Source of the DNA: CAVSRC01 sp963782045
GTDB taxonomy: Bacteria > Pseudomonadota > Alphaproteobacteria > Rhizobiales > Kaistiaceae
Direction of reading: 5' to 3'
Length of the DNA: 64,000 nt
Assembly: GCA_963782045.1 (NCBI GenBank)
Contig: CAWAIR010000033.1
Coordinates: 1 to 64,000, forward strand
Shown one piece after another: positions 16,129 through 24,971 of the stretch. Below the pieces are notes generated by a model. The model was not told the origin of the DNA. It made no database searches and was given only the letters and a program-made list of their open reading frames with translations. Position numbers and translations under genes: made by a program. Position 1 is the first letter of the stretch. The number at the start of each line of letters is the position of its first letter.

Positions 16129-16240
16129 GTTTCACTCCGGCCAGCGCATCGTCGACAGCGGCCTGCCGCAAGTCGTCAACGCGCTGTGCTGTCTAGCTGG
16201 GCCGCGCGACGCCGAGATCGCCAGCAAGCTCGCCGGATGA
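16109..16240 (+). CDS. Possible small protein or gene remnant
   Basis: A 43-residue frame from a TTG codon: LKDEILKFHSGQRIVDSGLP, then VVNALCCLAGPRDAEIASKL. Composition looks coding, but there is no clear ribosome site and the start falls in a tandem duplication. It may be the surviving tail of a larger gene. Confidence 0.25.
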   Translation: MKDEILKFHSGQRIVDSGLPQVVNALCCLAGPRDAEIASKLAG

Positions 16241-16368
16241 TCGCCCGCTCAACGTTTGCCGCAGGCTAGTCCGAAAGCCTCGTTTACCCCGCTCGCCTCA
16301 GCGCCAACTCTCCCGAACCGCCCGCCGAGCCGTTCACGGCCGTCAAGAAGTAGCCCTGAGAGGTAACC

Positions 16369-16623
16369 ATGCCCCACGCCTTCGCTCTATGCCCGGACGA
16401 CGCACCGCCGCGCGTCATCCGCTACGGCACACTGCCGCAGCGGGGCATGGTGGCAATCTACGATGCCAAACAAAACCTGCTGCTGATCGACCAAGCCGAC
16501 TTCGACCTTCTCCACGGATTCGACCAGGAGCTCGTTCTGCGCACACAGGAGCCGGTTCTCTTCATCCAGTTCGTCGCCGGCAAATGCCCGACGTTCATCA
16601 CGAGGCTGACGCATAACGGCTAA
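16369..16623 (+). CDS. Small protein of unknown function
   Basis: An 84-residue protein: MPHAFALCPDDAPPRVIRYG, a central beta-rich segment (GMVAIYDAKQNLLLIDQADF) and FITRLTHNG at the end. The start is fixed by GAGAGG and an 18-bp repeat copy ending one base before the ATG. There is no signal peptide or membrane segment. It lies between the 15309 gene and the ATPase remnant in the same direction, probably in one transcription unit. The function is unknown. Confidence 0.5.
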   Translation: MPHAFALCPDDAPPRVIRYGTLPQRGMVAIYDAKQNLLLIDQADFDLLHGFDQELVLRTQEPVLFIQFVAGKCPTFITRLTHNG

Positions 16624-16721
16624 CCGCGACCTGACGGCCGCAGCTCAGTTCCCGCGGCACCGGCGGCGCGGTTTACCCCCGCCGGTAACAACCCACCCAA
16701 AACCCACCCTCTGGAGGATCT

Positions 16722-17505
16722 ATGAACCTCTCCACTGTGCGCGAGCGCATTCCCGGCTGGTTTGCCGCTGGCAAGTGCATCTATCTCAAGAGCCAGCCGG
16801 GCCGTGGCAAGACCACGACGATGGAAGAGGCGCCGAAGCGGCTCTCCAAGCTGCTCGGCAAGAACCTCGGCTTCGTCCTGATCAACGTACCGCTGCTCAC
16901 CCCGGCCAACTCGATCGGCTACCTGCGCCATCTGCCCCAAGAACGCGTGGGGCTCGCGCATCACCCCGCAGGGTAAGCAGGGCAAGGCGTGCTCCGACAG
17001 CAAGCGGCTCGCCGTCGTGCCGCTCGCCGACATCCCCAACGAGCTGTTCGGCGGGCCGATGCTGCTGCGCGTGCCGGCTGCCTCGCTTCAGGACCTGGCC
17101 ACCTACGGCGAACTGATGGCGAAGCTCGGCTACCCCTACTACGCGATCGGCACGCGAGTGGCGTTCGAACCCAACGAGTCCTACCCCAAGTTCGTCTTCA
17201 CCGGCATCCGGCCGCTGACGGAAGAGGAAGGCAAGGCGGTCGTCGCGCTGCAGGAGGACCAGTCAATCGTGCGCATTCTCGCCGAAAGCAGCGAGCTCGT
17301 CCCCACACAGGCACCGCAGGCAGCGTGCGCCCAGCAGCCGGTCGCAACCGCCGGCGGGTTCGGTGCCACAGCGCCCGTTGCACAGGCCCAACCGGCACCT
17401 CAGCCGACTCCTGCTCCGCAAGCAGCGAAAGACCCGCCGACCCAGCCGACTGGCAATTTCGAGATTGACCTCGACGCCGAGCTCGAAAAGCTCCTGTCGA
17501 AATAG
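16722..17505 (+). pseudogene. P-loop ATPase, frameshifted and probably internally deleted
   Basis: The N-terminal 84 codons (MNLSTVRERIPGWFAAGKCI, Walker A QPGRGKTTT) end at the TAA at 16974, inside an 18-bp repeat copy. The C-terminal part continues in the +1 frame from about 16940 (WGSRITPQGKQGKACSDSKR, ADIPNELFGGPMLLRVPAAS) to 17505, with a Pro/Gln/Ala-rich linker and an acidic tail. No Walker B or sensor motif is seen between the halves, so a MoxR-like or other AAA domain seems to have lost a block as well as its frame. GGAGGAT precedes the ATG. Confidence 0.6.
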
Positions 17506-17891
17506 CGCCCGGCTGAGGCCAGTGGAAAGCCAGATCACGGCCTCTCACCACCCACCGCATATGACCGGCTGCAGCTGCTCGTGGCAACCGGCGGCTGCTA
17601 CCACGTCTACTGGCGCTGCCCCGCGCACTCACCGACGACCGCAAGGACGCCTACTGCGGCGAGCGGAAAGCGAAGGGTTTGGACCTTCGTTCATCTCCTC
17701 GGCGCTGCAGCAACGTTGCACGACTCGCTGCAGCTGGGAGTTCGCTGCGGCGAAGCGGCATAGCCACCTACGCCACCCGAACGCTCGCTGGCCAATAGGT
17801 TGCAGCTCGGGGCACACATCTGGCCGCTGGTTGAGATGGGAATGCTGAAGGGTTGCCTCAGAAACTTCGCCGAGGACAAGGAGGATTACGA
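17506..17891. other. Region without a confident gene before the recombinase
   Basis: 386 bp between the ATPase remnant and the recombinase. A 60-codon frame at 17581 (MATGGCYHVYWRCPAHSPTT) has no ribosome site and an odd composition, and I do not accept it as a gene. AAGGAGG at about 17877 is the recombinase ribosome site. Confidence 0.4.
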
Positions 17892-18893
17892 ATGTCGGAT
17901 GCAGGTAGCCTCTACACCATCGGACGCTTCCGCGACAGGCTCGCCCTCGTCTACACCGACGGAGCCGGCAAGCGTCACCGCTACACCCTTGGAACCTCTG
18001 ACGCGGTTGAGGCTCGACGCCTTGCGCCGGGGATCTGGGCCGAGCTGACCCGCCCGAAGTGCGGGACGGTTGCCGAACTGTGGGAGGCGTACCGGGCGCA
18101 CATGGTGGGCCGGCGCATCGCCCAGAACATGGTCTGGTCGTGGAAGCCCCTGGCCGCTCGCTTCGGCCCGATGAACCCGGAGCTCATCTCGGTCCCCGAC
18201 TGCGAAGCGCACATCACCGAGCGCAAGGCCGCCGGCATCAAGGACTGGACGATCTTCTCCGAGCTCGGCCACCTGCGCAACGTGCTGGTCTGGGCGAAGA
18301 AGCAGAAGCTGATCGGCGAGGTGCCGTTCATCAAGCGGCCGTCGCAGCCCAAGCCGAAAGAGGACAAGGGCTTCAGCCGGGACGAGGTTCGCCGGATGAT
18401 CAAGGCGGCCGGCGTCTCCCATGTGCAGCTCGCCCTGGTGCTGTTCTACACGACGGCAGCGCGCTCGGCGGCGCTGCGCGGCCTCACCTGGGACCGCGTC
18501 GACTTCGCTGCCGGCCGCATCGACCTGCGCGACCCGGCGATCACCCGGCCGCACAAGGGGCGCGCCATCGTGCCGATCCTGAAGACGGCCGAACCCTATC
18601 TGCGGGAGGCCAGGGAAGGCGCGCTGACGCCCTACGTGCTCGAGTGGGCAGGCAAGCCCATCAAGTCACTGCGCCGCGGCCTGGCGACCGCCGGGCGGCG
18701 GGCTGGGATACCTCGCAAGGTAACCCCTCACCTGCTCCGGCACACCGCCGCCATTCACATGGCGGAGGACAACGTGCCGATGGAAGTCATCGCCCAGTTC
18801 CTTGGGCATTCGAGCGTCGAGACGACGCGCAAGATCTACGCCCGCTTCTCGCCGACATTCCTGCGCGACGCGGCGGCAGCACTGGAGTTGTAA
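17892..18893 (+). CDS. Tyrosine recombinase/integrase
   Basis: A 333-residue phage-type integrase that would cut and rejoin the element at its attachment site. The N-terminal SAM-like core-binding domain (about residues 60-150) precedes the catalytic domain. Catalytic residues are visible: Arg in TTAARSAALRGLTW, Lys in HKGRAIVPI, HLLRH with His and Arg, His in GHSSVETT and the nucleophile Tyr in KIYARF. The ATG at 17892 has AAGGAGG upstream; a start at 17853 lacks one. It is the last gene of the element, 36 bp from the opposing MFS gene. A repeat copy lies at 18707-18724 within the coding sequence. Confidence 0.9.
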   Translation: MSDAGSLYTIGRFRDRLALVYTDGAGKRHRYTLGTSDAVEARRLAPGIWAELTRPKCGTVAELWEAYRAHMVGRRIAQNMVWSWKPLAARFGPMNPELISVPDCEAHITERKAAGIKDWTIFSELGHLRNVLVWAKKQKLIGEVPFIKRPSQPKPKEDKGFSRDEVRRMIKAAGVSHVQLALVLFYTTAARSAALRGLTWDRVDFAAGRIDLRDPAITRPHKGRAIVPILKTAEPYLREAREGALTPYVLEWAGKPIKSLRRGLATAGRRAGIPRKVTPHLLRHTAAIHMAEDNVPMEVIAQFLGHSSVETTRKIYARFSPTFLRDAAAALEL

Positions 18894-18929
18894 ACGTGAC
18901 CGAAACCAAACTCACCATCTCGTGGAAGA

Positions 18930-20189
18930 TCATCCCCGGGTTGAAAGGCCATATTGTTTCTTGGGGATCGCCATTGCGGCGGCCACACTCGAGCCCAAAG
19001 CGCCCAACGAAAATGCAAGTGCAACCGCACTGAACGCGCCCCCAACGCCTTCGTGCTCGACGATCGCTCCAACGAGGACAGCTGCAACCGCGCCGAATCC
19101 TATTTGGAACGTGCCCGCGAGTCCGGCTGCGGTGCCAGCGAATTCTGGCCTGACCGAGATAGCGCCGGCCATGGCGTTGGGCAGGACGATCCCGTTTCCG
19201 AAATTGACGACCAGCATAGGGCCGAACAACACAAGCGGGTGGCCAATCCCTGCCATGAGCATCGCAGCCATAAAGAGGAGTCCTACGAATCCACAGATAT
19301 TGCCCGCGACGATGAGAGGTCCGACGCCTACGCTCGGGGAGAAGCGGCCTGTGACGTAGCTCCCCAGCATGAAGCCGGTTGCTACCAGCACGAAATACGC
19401 CCCGTATGTCGTACCACTCATATGAAAGAGCGATGCGGATGCGTATGGCGTCGCGGCGATAAAGGCGAAGAAGACTCCGTTACCGAGGGCGCCCGTCACG
19501 GCAAATAACCAGAACGGAAGCGAGTTGAGAAGAATGGCAGTGCTGCGCCAAAAGGAAGCCGTAACGGCTTCGTCGCGGTGGCTTAGAGTCTCCCGCAGAA
19601 ACAGGGAGGAAGCAGCTAGCGCCACCGCGCCGATGGCGGCGAGGAAAATGAAACACGACCGCCAGCCAAAGTGATCGTCGAGAACGCCCCCGAACAGCGG
19701 AGCAAGGGTTGGGGCGAGACCGAAGCCAAGGGTAATATAGCCAAGCATGCTGGCGGATTTCTCCCGCCCGAACAGATCCCCGACGACAGCGCGCCCAAGG
19801 ACCATGCCGGCACAAGCACCGGCACCCTGAATGGCGCGGCCAACATTGAGCCATGCAACAGAGGGGGCGGTTGCCGAACAGATACAGCCCGCGATGAACA
19901 GGACCAGTCCGGCAAGGACCACGGGGCGTCGTCCGATCCGGTCCGCCACTGGCCCGACCAGCAACTGAGGGAATGCCGAGGCGACCAAATAGACGGACAG
20001 CGCCAGCTGCACTGTGGCGTAACTGGTCGCCAGATCACTTACGATATGGGGGATCGCAGGGACGAACAGGCTCGTCGCAATTGGGTTCAGCGCCGAGATC
20101 AACAGTAGAACCAGGATAAGGCCGGCGCCGACACTCGGTTGACCAAGCGCCCCCCAGCGACCATCGTCAGGCGGGCGTCCGCTTGCCAC
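18930..20189 (-). CDS. MFS drug/metabolite exporter (Bcr/CflA-like)
   Basis: A 419-residue inner-membrane protein with about 12 hydrophobic segments. Motif A-type sequence GPVADRIGRRPVVLAGLVLF follows TM2, and GRAIQGAGACAGMVLGRAVV matches the Bcr/CflA TM4 region. It probably exports a drug or metabolite by proton antiport. The GTG at 20189 overlaps the upstream lyase gene by 23 bp, so it is the last gene of the 24709-18930 operon. The C-terminal tail (KKQYGLSTRG) runs to within 36 bp of the integrase gene and may have been altered by integration of the element. Confidence 0.85.
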   Translation of the reverse strand: MASGRPPDDGRWGALGQPSVGAGLILVLLLISALNPIATSLFVPAIPHIVSDLATSYATVQLALSVYLVASAFPQLLVGPVADRIGRRPVVLAGLVLFIAGCICSATAPSVAWLNVGRAIQGAGACAGMVLGRAVVGDLFGREKSASMLGYITLGFGLAPTLAPLFGGVLDDHFGWRSCFIFLAAIGAVALAASSLFLRETLSHRDEAVTASFWRSTAILLNSLPFWLFAVTGALGNGVFFAFIAATPYASASLFHMSGTTYGAYFVLVATGFMLGSYVTGRFSPSVGVGPLIVAGNICGFVGLLFMAAMLMAGIGHPLVLFGPMLVVNFGNGIVLPNAMAGAISVRPEFAGTAAGLAGTFQIGFGAVAAVLVGAIVEHEGVGGAFSAVALAFSLGALGSSVAAAMAIPKKQYGLSTRG

Positions 20190-21360
20190 CGGCCGTCCCC
20201 TTTTCGCGAAGCTGGTGGCGCACGCAGCCTAGCTGTGCACGCCGCTCCCACCTTCCCGAGACCGTTTTTACCAGAGCCTCGTCATACAGGTAAGCGGTGG
20301 TACATGCGTGCATCGGCATAAGCAGGACGCGCTGTCCGACCCCAAGAGCCAGAGGCTGGTCCGCTACCGTATGCTCCTCGCTCATCAGCCGTATATGGCC
20401 TGGCCATCTGAACCGCTCAGCGAATGGTTTGTCGGGTGAAATCGCCTTGCTGCCGGCATCCAGCGTCACCGTTCCCGCCCGCTCCGAGATCACGGTGGCC
20501 AGAACGAACGCAGCGGGACGCAGGTTAAGTTCCGGCAGATCGGCATCGTGCTCGGCGCTCGAGAATATCCAGCTACCCGGCGTGACGCGTCGCGCAACCT
20601 CGTGAGGCCAGAGGTCAAAGGTGTAGCTGCCGCCGGCCACAACGTCGCCGACGATGCTCTCTTTGGCCGCCTCCGCCAGGAGAGCGGACAGGTCGCCAGC
20701 GACTGCCGCGACTTGGTCTCGACGCGATGCGCGGTCTCCCTTAATGTGGCCATCATAGACGTGCCATCCTGCGAAACGTCCGACAGCAGAGAGTGCACGG
20801 GCGGCGGCAAGCAACTCGGTCGAAAGAGGGAGTCCCGTCCTGCCAAAGCCGGGGTCGAGATCGACGCGGAGGATGACATTGGGCGGAGCGGAAGACAATT
20901 GCTCCAACCAGCGGCGCAGACCCTCATTCGAATCTACCATCCCAACCAGCCGAGCATTGGGATAGCGAACGCTATATTCGAGGAATCTTCTAACGTTGGC
21001 TGGGTTGGCCGTCGGATACGCCCAAGTCACTTCCTCCGCTCCGCTTTCAAGGCACATCTCGATCTCGGCGAGCGTTGCTGCCTTGAATGAGCGGATACCC
21101 TCCGCAATCTGCAGATGCACCAGCCACGGAGCCCGATGTGTCTTCACATGCGGTAACAGCCGGCTGGTTCCGCCTGCAGCCGCAACGGTCTGCCGGATAT
21201 TGTGGAGGACGCGATCCTCGTAGATCACGAAGCAGGGCGTCTCGACTGCCTCCCCGGGCAGGTCCGGCGCGGCATCCCCGTTGGCGGCGGAGCGAATTCC
21301 CGCCGCAGCTTCCACCTTTCCAGCTGGCATGACGATTGTCTCCTCCCGCAAATCAGTCAT
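20167..21360 (-). CDS. PLP-dependent D-threonine aldolase / D-serine dehydratase-like enzyme
   Basis: A 397-residue fold-III PLP enzyme (alanine-racemase N-terminal barrel). The PLP lysine is in LLPHVKTHRAPW near residue 75. The phosphate-binding and barrel segments VILRVDLDPGFGRTG and VVAGGSYTF follow. The C-terminal metal site of this family is suggested by LLMPMHACTTAYLYD. Such enzymes cleave D-beta-hydroxy amino acids or deaminate D-serine. The start at 21360 is preceded by other in-frame options (MPAGKVEAAAG at about 21330). It lies between the permeases and the MFS exporter in one operon. Confidence 0.8.
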   Translation of the reverse strand: MTDLREETIVMPAGKVEAAAGIRSAANGDAAPDLPGEAVETPCFVIYEDRVLHNIRQTVAAAGGTSRLLPHVKTHRAPWLVHLQIAEGIRSFKAATLAEIEMCLESGAEEVTWAYPTANPANVRRFLEYSVRYPNARLVGMVDSNEGLRRWLEQLSSAPPNVILRVDLDPGFGRTGLPLSTELLAAARALSAVGRFAGWHVYDGHIKGDRASRRDQVAAVAGDLSALLAEAAKESIVGDVVAGGSYTFDLWPHEVARRVTPGSWIFSSAEHDADLPELNLRPAAFVLATVISERAGTVTLDAGSKAISPDKPFAERFRWPGHIRLMSEEHTVADQPLALGVGQRVLLMPMHACTTAYLYDEALVKTVSGRWERRAQLGCVRHQLREKGTAGGKRTPA

Positions 21361-21387
21361 CGTCGTATCGCGACGATGCTTTTGCCT

Positions 21388-22278
21388 TTAGCGCATTCCA
21401 GACGTCATCAATCCGCGCACGTAGTAACGCTGCAGTGCAATCGAAAGCACAATAAGCGGGACAGTCACGGCGGTCACCGCAGCAAAAAGCGGACCGTCCA
21501 TCGGAAAATTCGGAATACTCTTTAAGTTCGCGATCGCCACCTGCGCGATCTGCTTCGCCGGGTTCTGCATGATGACCAGCGGCCAAACATAGGCATTCCA
21601 GGACCAGATGAACTGGATCAGCACCAGCGTAGCCAGCGCCGGCCGGACGTTGGGAAGCGCGATCTGGAAGAAGATCGTCATGGTACCGGCGCCGTCGAGA
21701 CGTCCCGCCTCCTCCAGTTCGACTGGAATCTCGCGGAAACTCTGCCGCATTAGGTAGATGCCGAAGGGATTCGCTATGAAAGGCAGGAACAAAGCGACAT
21801 AAGTCGAGGTGAGGCCAAACCCGTGAACGATCCGGTACAGCGGAACAAGGATGGCCTCCACGGGAATGAAAGCCGCTAGCAGGAGAACGCCGAAGATGAC
21901 GTCGCGTCCAAAGAACTTCAGCCGCGCGAACGAATAGCCGGCCAAGGTCGAGATCATCACGGCAAACAACACCTGACCGCCACCCGCGATCAACGTGTTC
22001 AGGATGTTGAACTGAAAGCCCACTTGATTGAAGAGTATTCCATAGTTTTCAAGCGTGGGATGATAGGGGACGATCGTCCCCCACGTTAGCGGCAGTTCAT
22101 ATTTGATGATATCATCCGTCGACTTGAAAGACGACAGGAACGCCCACAGGATGGGGAACGCGAAGATCGCGCCGACGAATGCCAAGACGATAATCCATAG
22201 GATGTCGCTAAGTCTCCGAGGCCGAGCGACGCTCGCGGCCGGAGCGCCGGCACCGGTGTCTATGGTGGAGACGTTCAC
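21388..22278 (-). CDS. Carbohydrate-type ABC transporter permease (MalG-like)
   Basis: A 296-residue permease with six hydrophobic segments beginning ILWIIVLAFVGAIFAFPILW. The EAA loop is ELEEAGRLDGAGTMTIFFQI, typical of CUT1 permeases. The start ATG overlaps the stop of the 22275 gene (ATGA). It forms the membrane channel with the MalF-like partner. It ends normally for the family (YYVRGLMTSGMR). Confidence 0.9.
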   Translation of the reverse strand: MNVSTIDTGAGAPAASVARPRRLSDILWIIVLAFVGAIFAFPILWAFLSSFKSTDDIIKYELPLTWGTIVPYHPTLENYGILFNQVGFQFNILNTLIAGGGQVLFAVMISTLAGYSFARLKFFGRDVIFGVLLLAAFIPVEAILVPLYRIVHGFGLTSTYVALFLPFIANPFGIYLMRQSFREIPVELEEAGRLDGAGTMTIFFQIALPNVRPALATLVLIQFIWSWNAYVWPLVIMQNPAKQIAQVAIANLKSIPNFPMDGPLFAAVTAVTVPLIVLSIALQRYYVRGLMTSGMR

Positions 22279-23198
22279 CGCGTCTGCTCGCGCACGTCGC
22301 GGATGATCCGGGATTGCACATAGGTGATCACCGCTAGCAGAAGCAGCATGACCACCACGCTCACCGACGCTAGCCCCGGAGAGGTGAATAGGAAGTTTTC
22401 TGCATAGGAATAGTAAGCCAGATTGGCTGTCGATCCGGCCGGCCCACCTTGGGTGAGGATTTGGATCGGCGTGAATATTCGTGTCGCCGTTATGGTGGTG
22501 ATGAACAGAGCTAGCACCAGGCTCGGCTTGAGGAGCGGCAAGACGATTGACCAGAAGGTACGCATCGGCGAAGCACCATCGAGCGCGGCTGCCTCGCGCA
22601 AATCATCCGGCACCGCCTGAAGCCCGCCGAGGAAGATGAGCATGGGTAGGCCGACATCCTTCCAAACGATCAGAATAACGATGCAAACCAACGCTTGGCT
22701 ACTGTCGGTTAGGAACGGCTGCGTCGGCGCACCGATAGCGCTGAGCAGTGTGTTGAACAAGCCGGTGCTCGGTTCGTACATCCGGTTCCAAACGAGCGCA
22801 GTCGCCGCCTCGGAAGCCGCCAACGCAGCGATCACAGCGGCCCTAGCCCACGTCGTGCCCGGCAAGCGCCTGTCGAATAGGACCGCTAGTCCGAGGGCCA
22901 ATGGAATGGTAATGGCCAGCATCAAGGCGATGTAGAAAACCGTATTGAGTAGGGCCGTGCCGAAGGTCGGGTCGGCAAACACGTGCATGTAGTTGCGTAG
23001 GCCTACCCACCCGCGCGCTGCCTGAGTGAAGGGATTGAAGGAGCGAAAGCTGTTCAAAAACGCGACGATCAACGGCAGGAACTGAAACAGCGCCACACCC
23101 ACGACCGCCGGAATGATAAGGACCGGACCGAGGATCGGGTTACGCCCCAGAGCTGTCTTGCGCATGCCGCCGAACATACCGGACAGGAACCTCCGCAC
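22275..23198 (-). CDS. Carbohydrate-type ABC transporter permease (MalF-like)
   Basis: A 307-residue CUT1 permease. The first membrane segment is LGPVLIIPAVVGVALFQFLP, and the EAA loop is DLREAAALDGASPMRTFWSI. A GTG at 23198 gives the longest frame; ATGs at 23177 and 23165 (MRKTALGRNP) are possible starts, and none has a strong ribosome site. It is coupled to the MalG-like gene by ATGA. No ATP-binding subunit gene lies in this operon. Confidence 0.88.
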   Translation of the reverse strand: MRRFLSGMFGGMRKTALGRNPILGPVLIIPAVVGVALFQFLPLIVAFLNSFRSFNPFTQAARGWVGLRNYMHVFADPTFGTALLNTVFYIALMLAITIPLALGLAVLFDRRLPGTTWARAAVIAALAASEAATALVWNRMYEPSTGLFNTLLSAIGAPTQPFLTDSSQALVCIVILIVWKDVGLPMLIFLGGLQAVPDDLREAAALDGASPMRTFWSIVLPLLKPSLVLALFITTITATRIFTPIQILTQGGPAGSTANLAYYSYAENFLFTSPGLASVSVVVMLLLLAVITYVQSRIIRDVREQTR

Positions 23199-23251
23199 AG
23201 GGGCGACACCCGCCTAGAGCTGCATCCAGCTCAGGGCGGGTGTCGATATAG

Positions 23252-24709
23252 TTATTGGTATTTGGCCAGTAGTCCGTCGATTCGTGTGGCTGTGTCGTGA
23301 AGTGTCGCGGCTGGGTCAGCGCCCAGCGCTATGTCCTTTACCGCTGGGTTGATGGCATTGAAATAGTCGAACCAACCGGGGGTCCGTGGCGCTGGGTGGG
23401 ACACAGCAGACAGAGCGGCAGCCAGTTTGAAAGGCTGATCTGTCTTAAATGCCGGTATCTGCTCGATCAGTGAGGTGCGCGCCGGCATCGAACCCCAAGC
23501 CTGATGGAAGGCGATGCGATTTGGGTCGTCGCACAGGTAGGCCATCAATGCTGCAGCCTCGGCTGGATGGGGAGTGCCCTTCCAGACGAGGGGAGAATTG
23601 GAGGAGTTACAACTGAACTCGAATTTGCCTCGCGGCATCGTCGATGCACCCCACGCGAAACCGGGTGGGTTCGATTTGAACCGACCGGCATTGTTGAGAC
23701 CTCCAAACCCAATGGCTCCGGCACCGGTCAAGAATTGATTTTTGACCGCGCCTTTTGGAGTAAGGCCTTTGGAAAACATGGTTTGGTAGTTAGTCATGCC
23801 CAAGATGGCTTCAGGCGTGTCCACGTACCCCGTTGCCTTAAATCCATCCTCACTCACTCCCAAGAACGTCTTGTAGGCTGAGGAGTTCTTGTCGTCGGCA
23901 TTGGGATCACCTTGCGACCTTACCCAGATGCTCTCCAGTTGCGAATAGTTCGAGCCGGGTCCACCGTTGCCGAAAGTTGAGGCAGAGACGGCCCACGTAT
24001 CATTATCGCCGCTGCCGCGTAGAGCCTTCGTGAGTTGCTCCATCCGATCCAAAAATTCTGCGGCAGTCAGGCCAGCCGAGACATCCGTAACCTCAGGGGG
24101 TGTTTCGATTCCGGCCTTCTTGAAAATGTCTTTGTTGAAGTACATCAACACGAGGTTTGTTTCCCAAGGCACGCAGAGTAAGTTGCCGTCAACCGAGGCG
24201 GCCTCGCGCAGGTTGGGAATGATGTCGTTCACGTACTCCTTGGTCAGGTAATCCTGAAGTGGCAATGCGATGTCGCCCGCTGCGTAGCTCAAGGCGAAAT
24301 CGTTCCGCCCCATCATGATGTCGGGAGCATCTCCCGAAGCCACGTATAGCTGAAGCTTTGTAGAAAGGTCACCGTAAGGTACCTTCTCCTCGGCGATCTT
24401 GATATTCGGGTAAGCCCCGGTAAATTTGGCATAAGCTGCTTCGATCGCAGCGTTCGTATCGGGGTTGAAGTCCTGACGCATGAACCGAAGCGTGATGGGC
24501 TTGGTAGTCAATTCTGGACCGTTGTAGCCGCCGAGGTCGAGCTTATACTTGCCCGCGGCTCTAGCACGCCCGAGAATTCCAAATGTCGCGGTGGAGGCAA
24601 GGCCCGCCGCCGTCCCAAGAAGCAAGGTCCTGCGGCTCACGCCGCGGGCGGTTGGCTCGTGCGCGTGAGGGCGCGTGCTCCTCGGTTCATCGCGCTTTTT
24701 CGTCATCAT
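23252..24709 (-). CDS. Extracellular solute-binding protein, family 1, Tat-type signal
   Basis: A 485-residue binding protein of the MalE/UgpB class. The N-terminus has a twin-arginine-like signal (RGVSRRTLLLGTAAGLASTA) with likely cleavage at ARAAGK. The mature part shows family features (ITLRFMRQDFNPDTNAAIEA; PWETNLVLMYFNKDIFKKAG). The ATG at 24709 is preceded by AGGGAGGGA. It is the first gene of the transporter operon, and the upstream region carries CTGGATACAA at 24799-24808. The ligand is unknown; sugars, polyols or glycerol-phosphate-like compounds are usual. Confidence 0.88.
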   Translation of the reverse strand: MMTKKRDEPRSTRPHAHEPTARGVSRRTLLLGTAAGLASTATFGILGRARAAGKYKLDLGGYNGPELTTKPITLRFMRQDFNPDTNAAIEAAYAKFTGAYPNIKIAEEKVPYGDLSTKLQLYVASGDAPDIMMGRNDFALSYAAGDIALPLQDYLTKEYVNDIIPNLREAASVDGNLLCVPWETNLVLMYFNKDIFKKAGIETPPEVTDVSAGLTAAEFLDRMEQLTKALRGSGDNDTWAVSASTFGNGGPGSNYSQLESIWVRSQGDPNADDKNSSAYKTFLGVSEDGFKATGYVDTPEAILGMTNYQTMFSKGLTPKGAVKNQFLTGAGAIGFGGLNNAGRFKSNPPGFAWGASTMPRGKFEFSCNSSNSPLVWKGTPHPAEAAALMAYLCDDPNRIAFHQAWGSMPARTSLIEQIPAFKTDQPFKLAAALSAVSHPAPRTPGWFDYFNAINPAVKDIALGADPAATLHDTATRIDGLLAKYQ

Positions 24710-24971
24710 TCCCTCCCTTGGTTGCCACGATCGTCCCGCCCGCCTTAATTCCTGTGTCAACGGCCGGGCTCGGCGCCTGCGCTACGCGCGTTGCAGAACT
24801 GGATACAAAAACCTCCTCTCTTTGGCCGAATGACTATCTGGCATATCGCCGGAACGGTCAAGAGAATGCAACAATTCCAGTTGAGACGCAACGCGCATGA
24901 TTGTATCCAATTCGGAACCTTTGTGCGGAGCGCCCTCTCCGCCATTCAACACCGACGACCTGGGGGACCTG
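24710..24971. promoter_or_regulatory. Divergent promoter region with two operator-like words
   Basis: 262 bp between the binding-protein gene (leftward) and the TIM-barrel gene (rightward). CTGGATACAA is at 24799-24808 and the perfect word TTGTATCCAA at 24901-24910, in opposite orientations, 90 bp and 62 bp from the respective starts. This is the clearest of the shared GntR-type sites. No gene is seen here. Confidence 0.55.

Larger units (their letters stand above)
13380..18724. repeat. Dispersed 18-bp repeat family, nine copies, consensus GTAACCYCGNRAGGTAAC
   Basis: Copies begin at 13380, 14071, 15183, 15288, 16043, 16350, 16672, 16960 and 18707, each 18 bp and imperfectly palindromic. Those at 14071, 15288 and 16350 end 0, 3 and 1 bases before the ATG of the next gene and include its GAGG ribosome site. 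Those at 15183 and 16043 provide the TAA stop codon of the preceding gene. The copy at 16960 supplies the stop that truncates the ATPase frame, and the one at 18707 lies within the recombinase gene. Found only inside this element. Confidence 0.7.

Noticed and set aside
17581..17763. 60-codon frame before the integrase
   Set aside because: No ribosome site, composition atypical for a protein, no recognisable motif.
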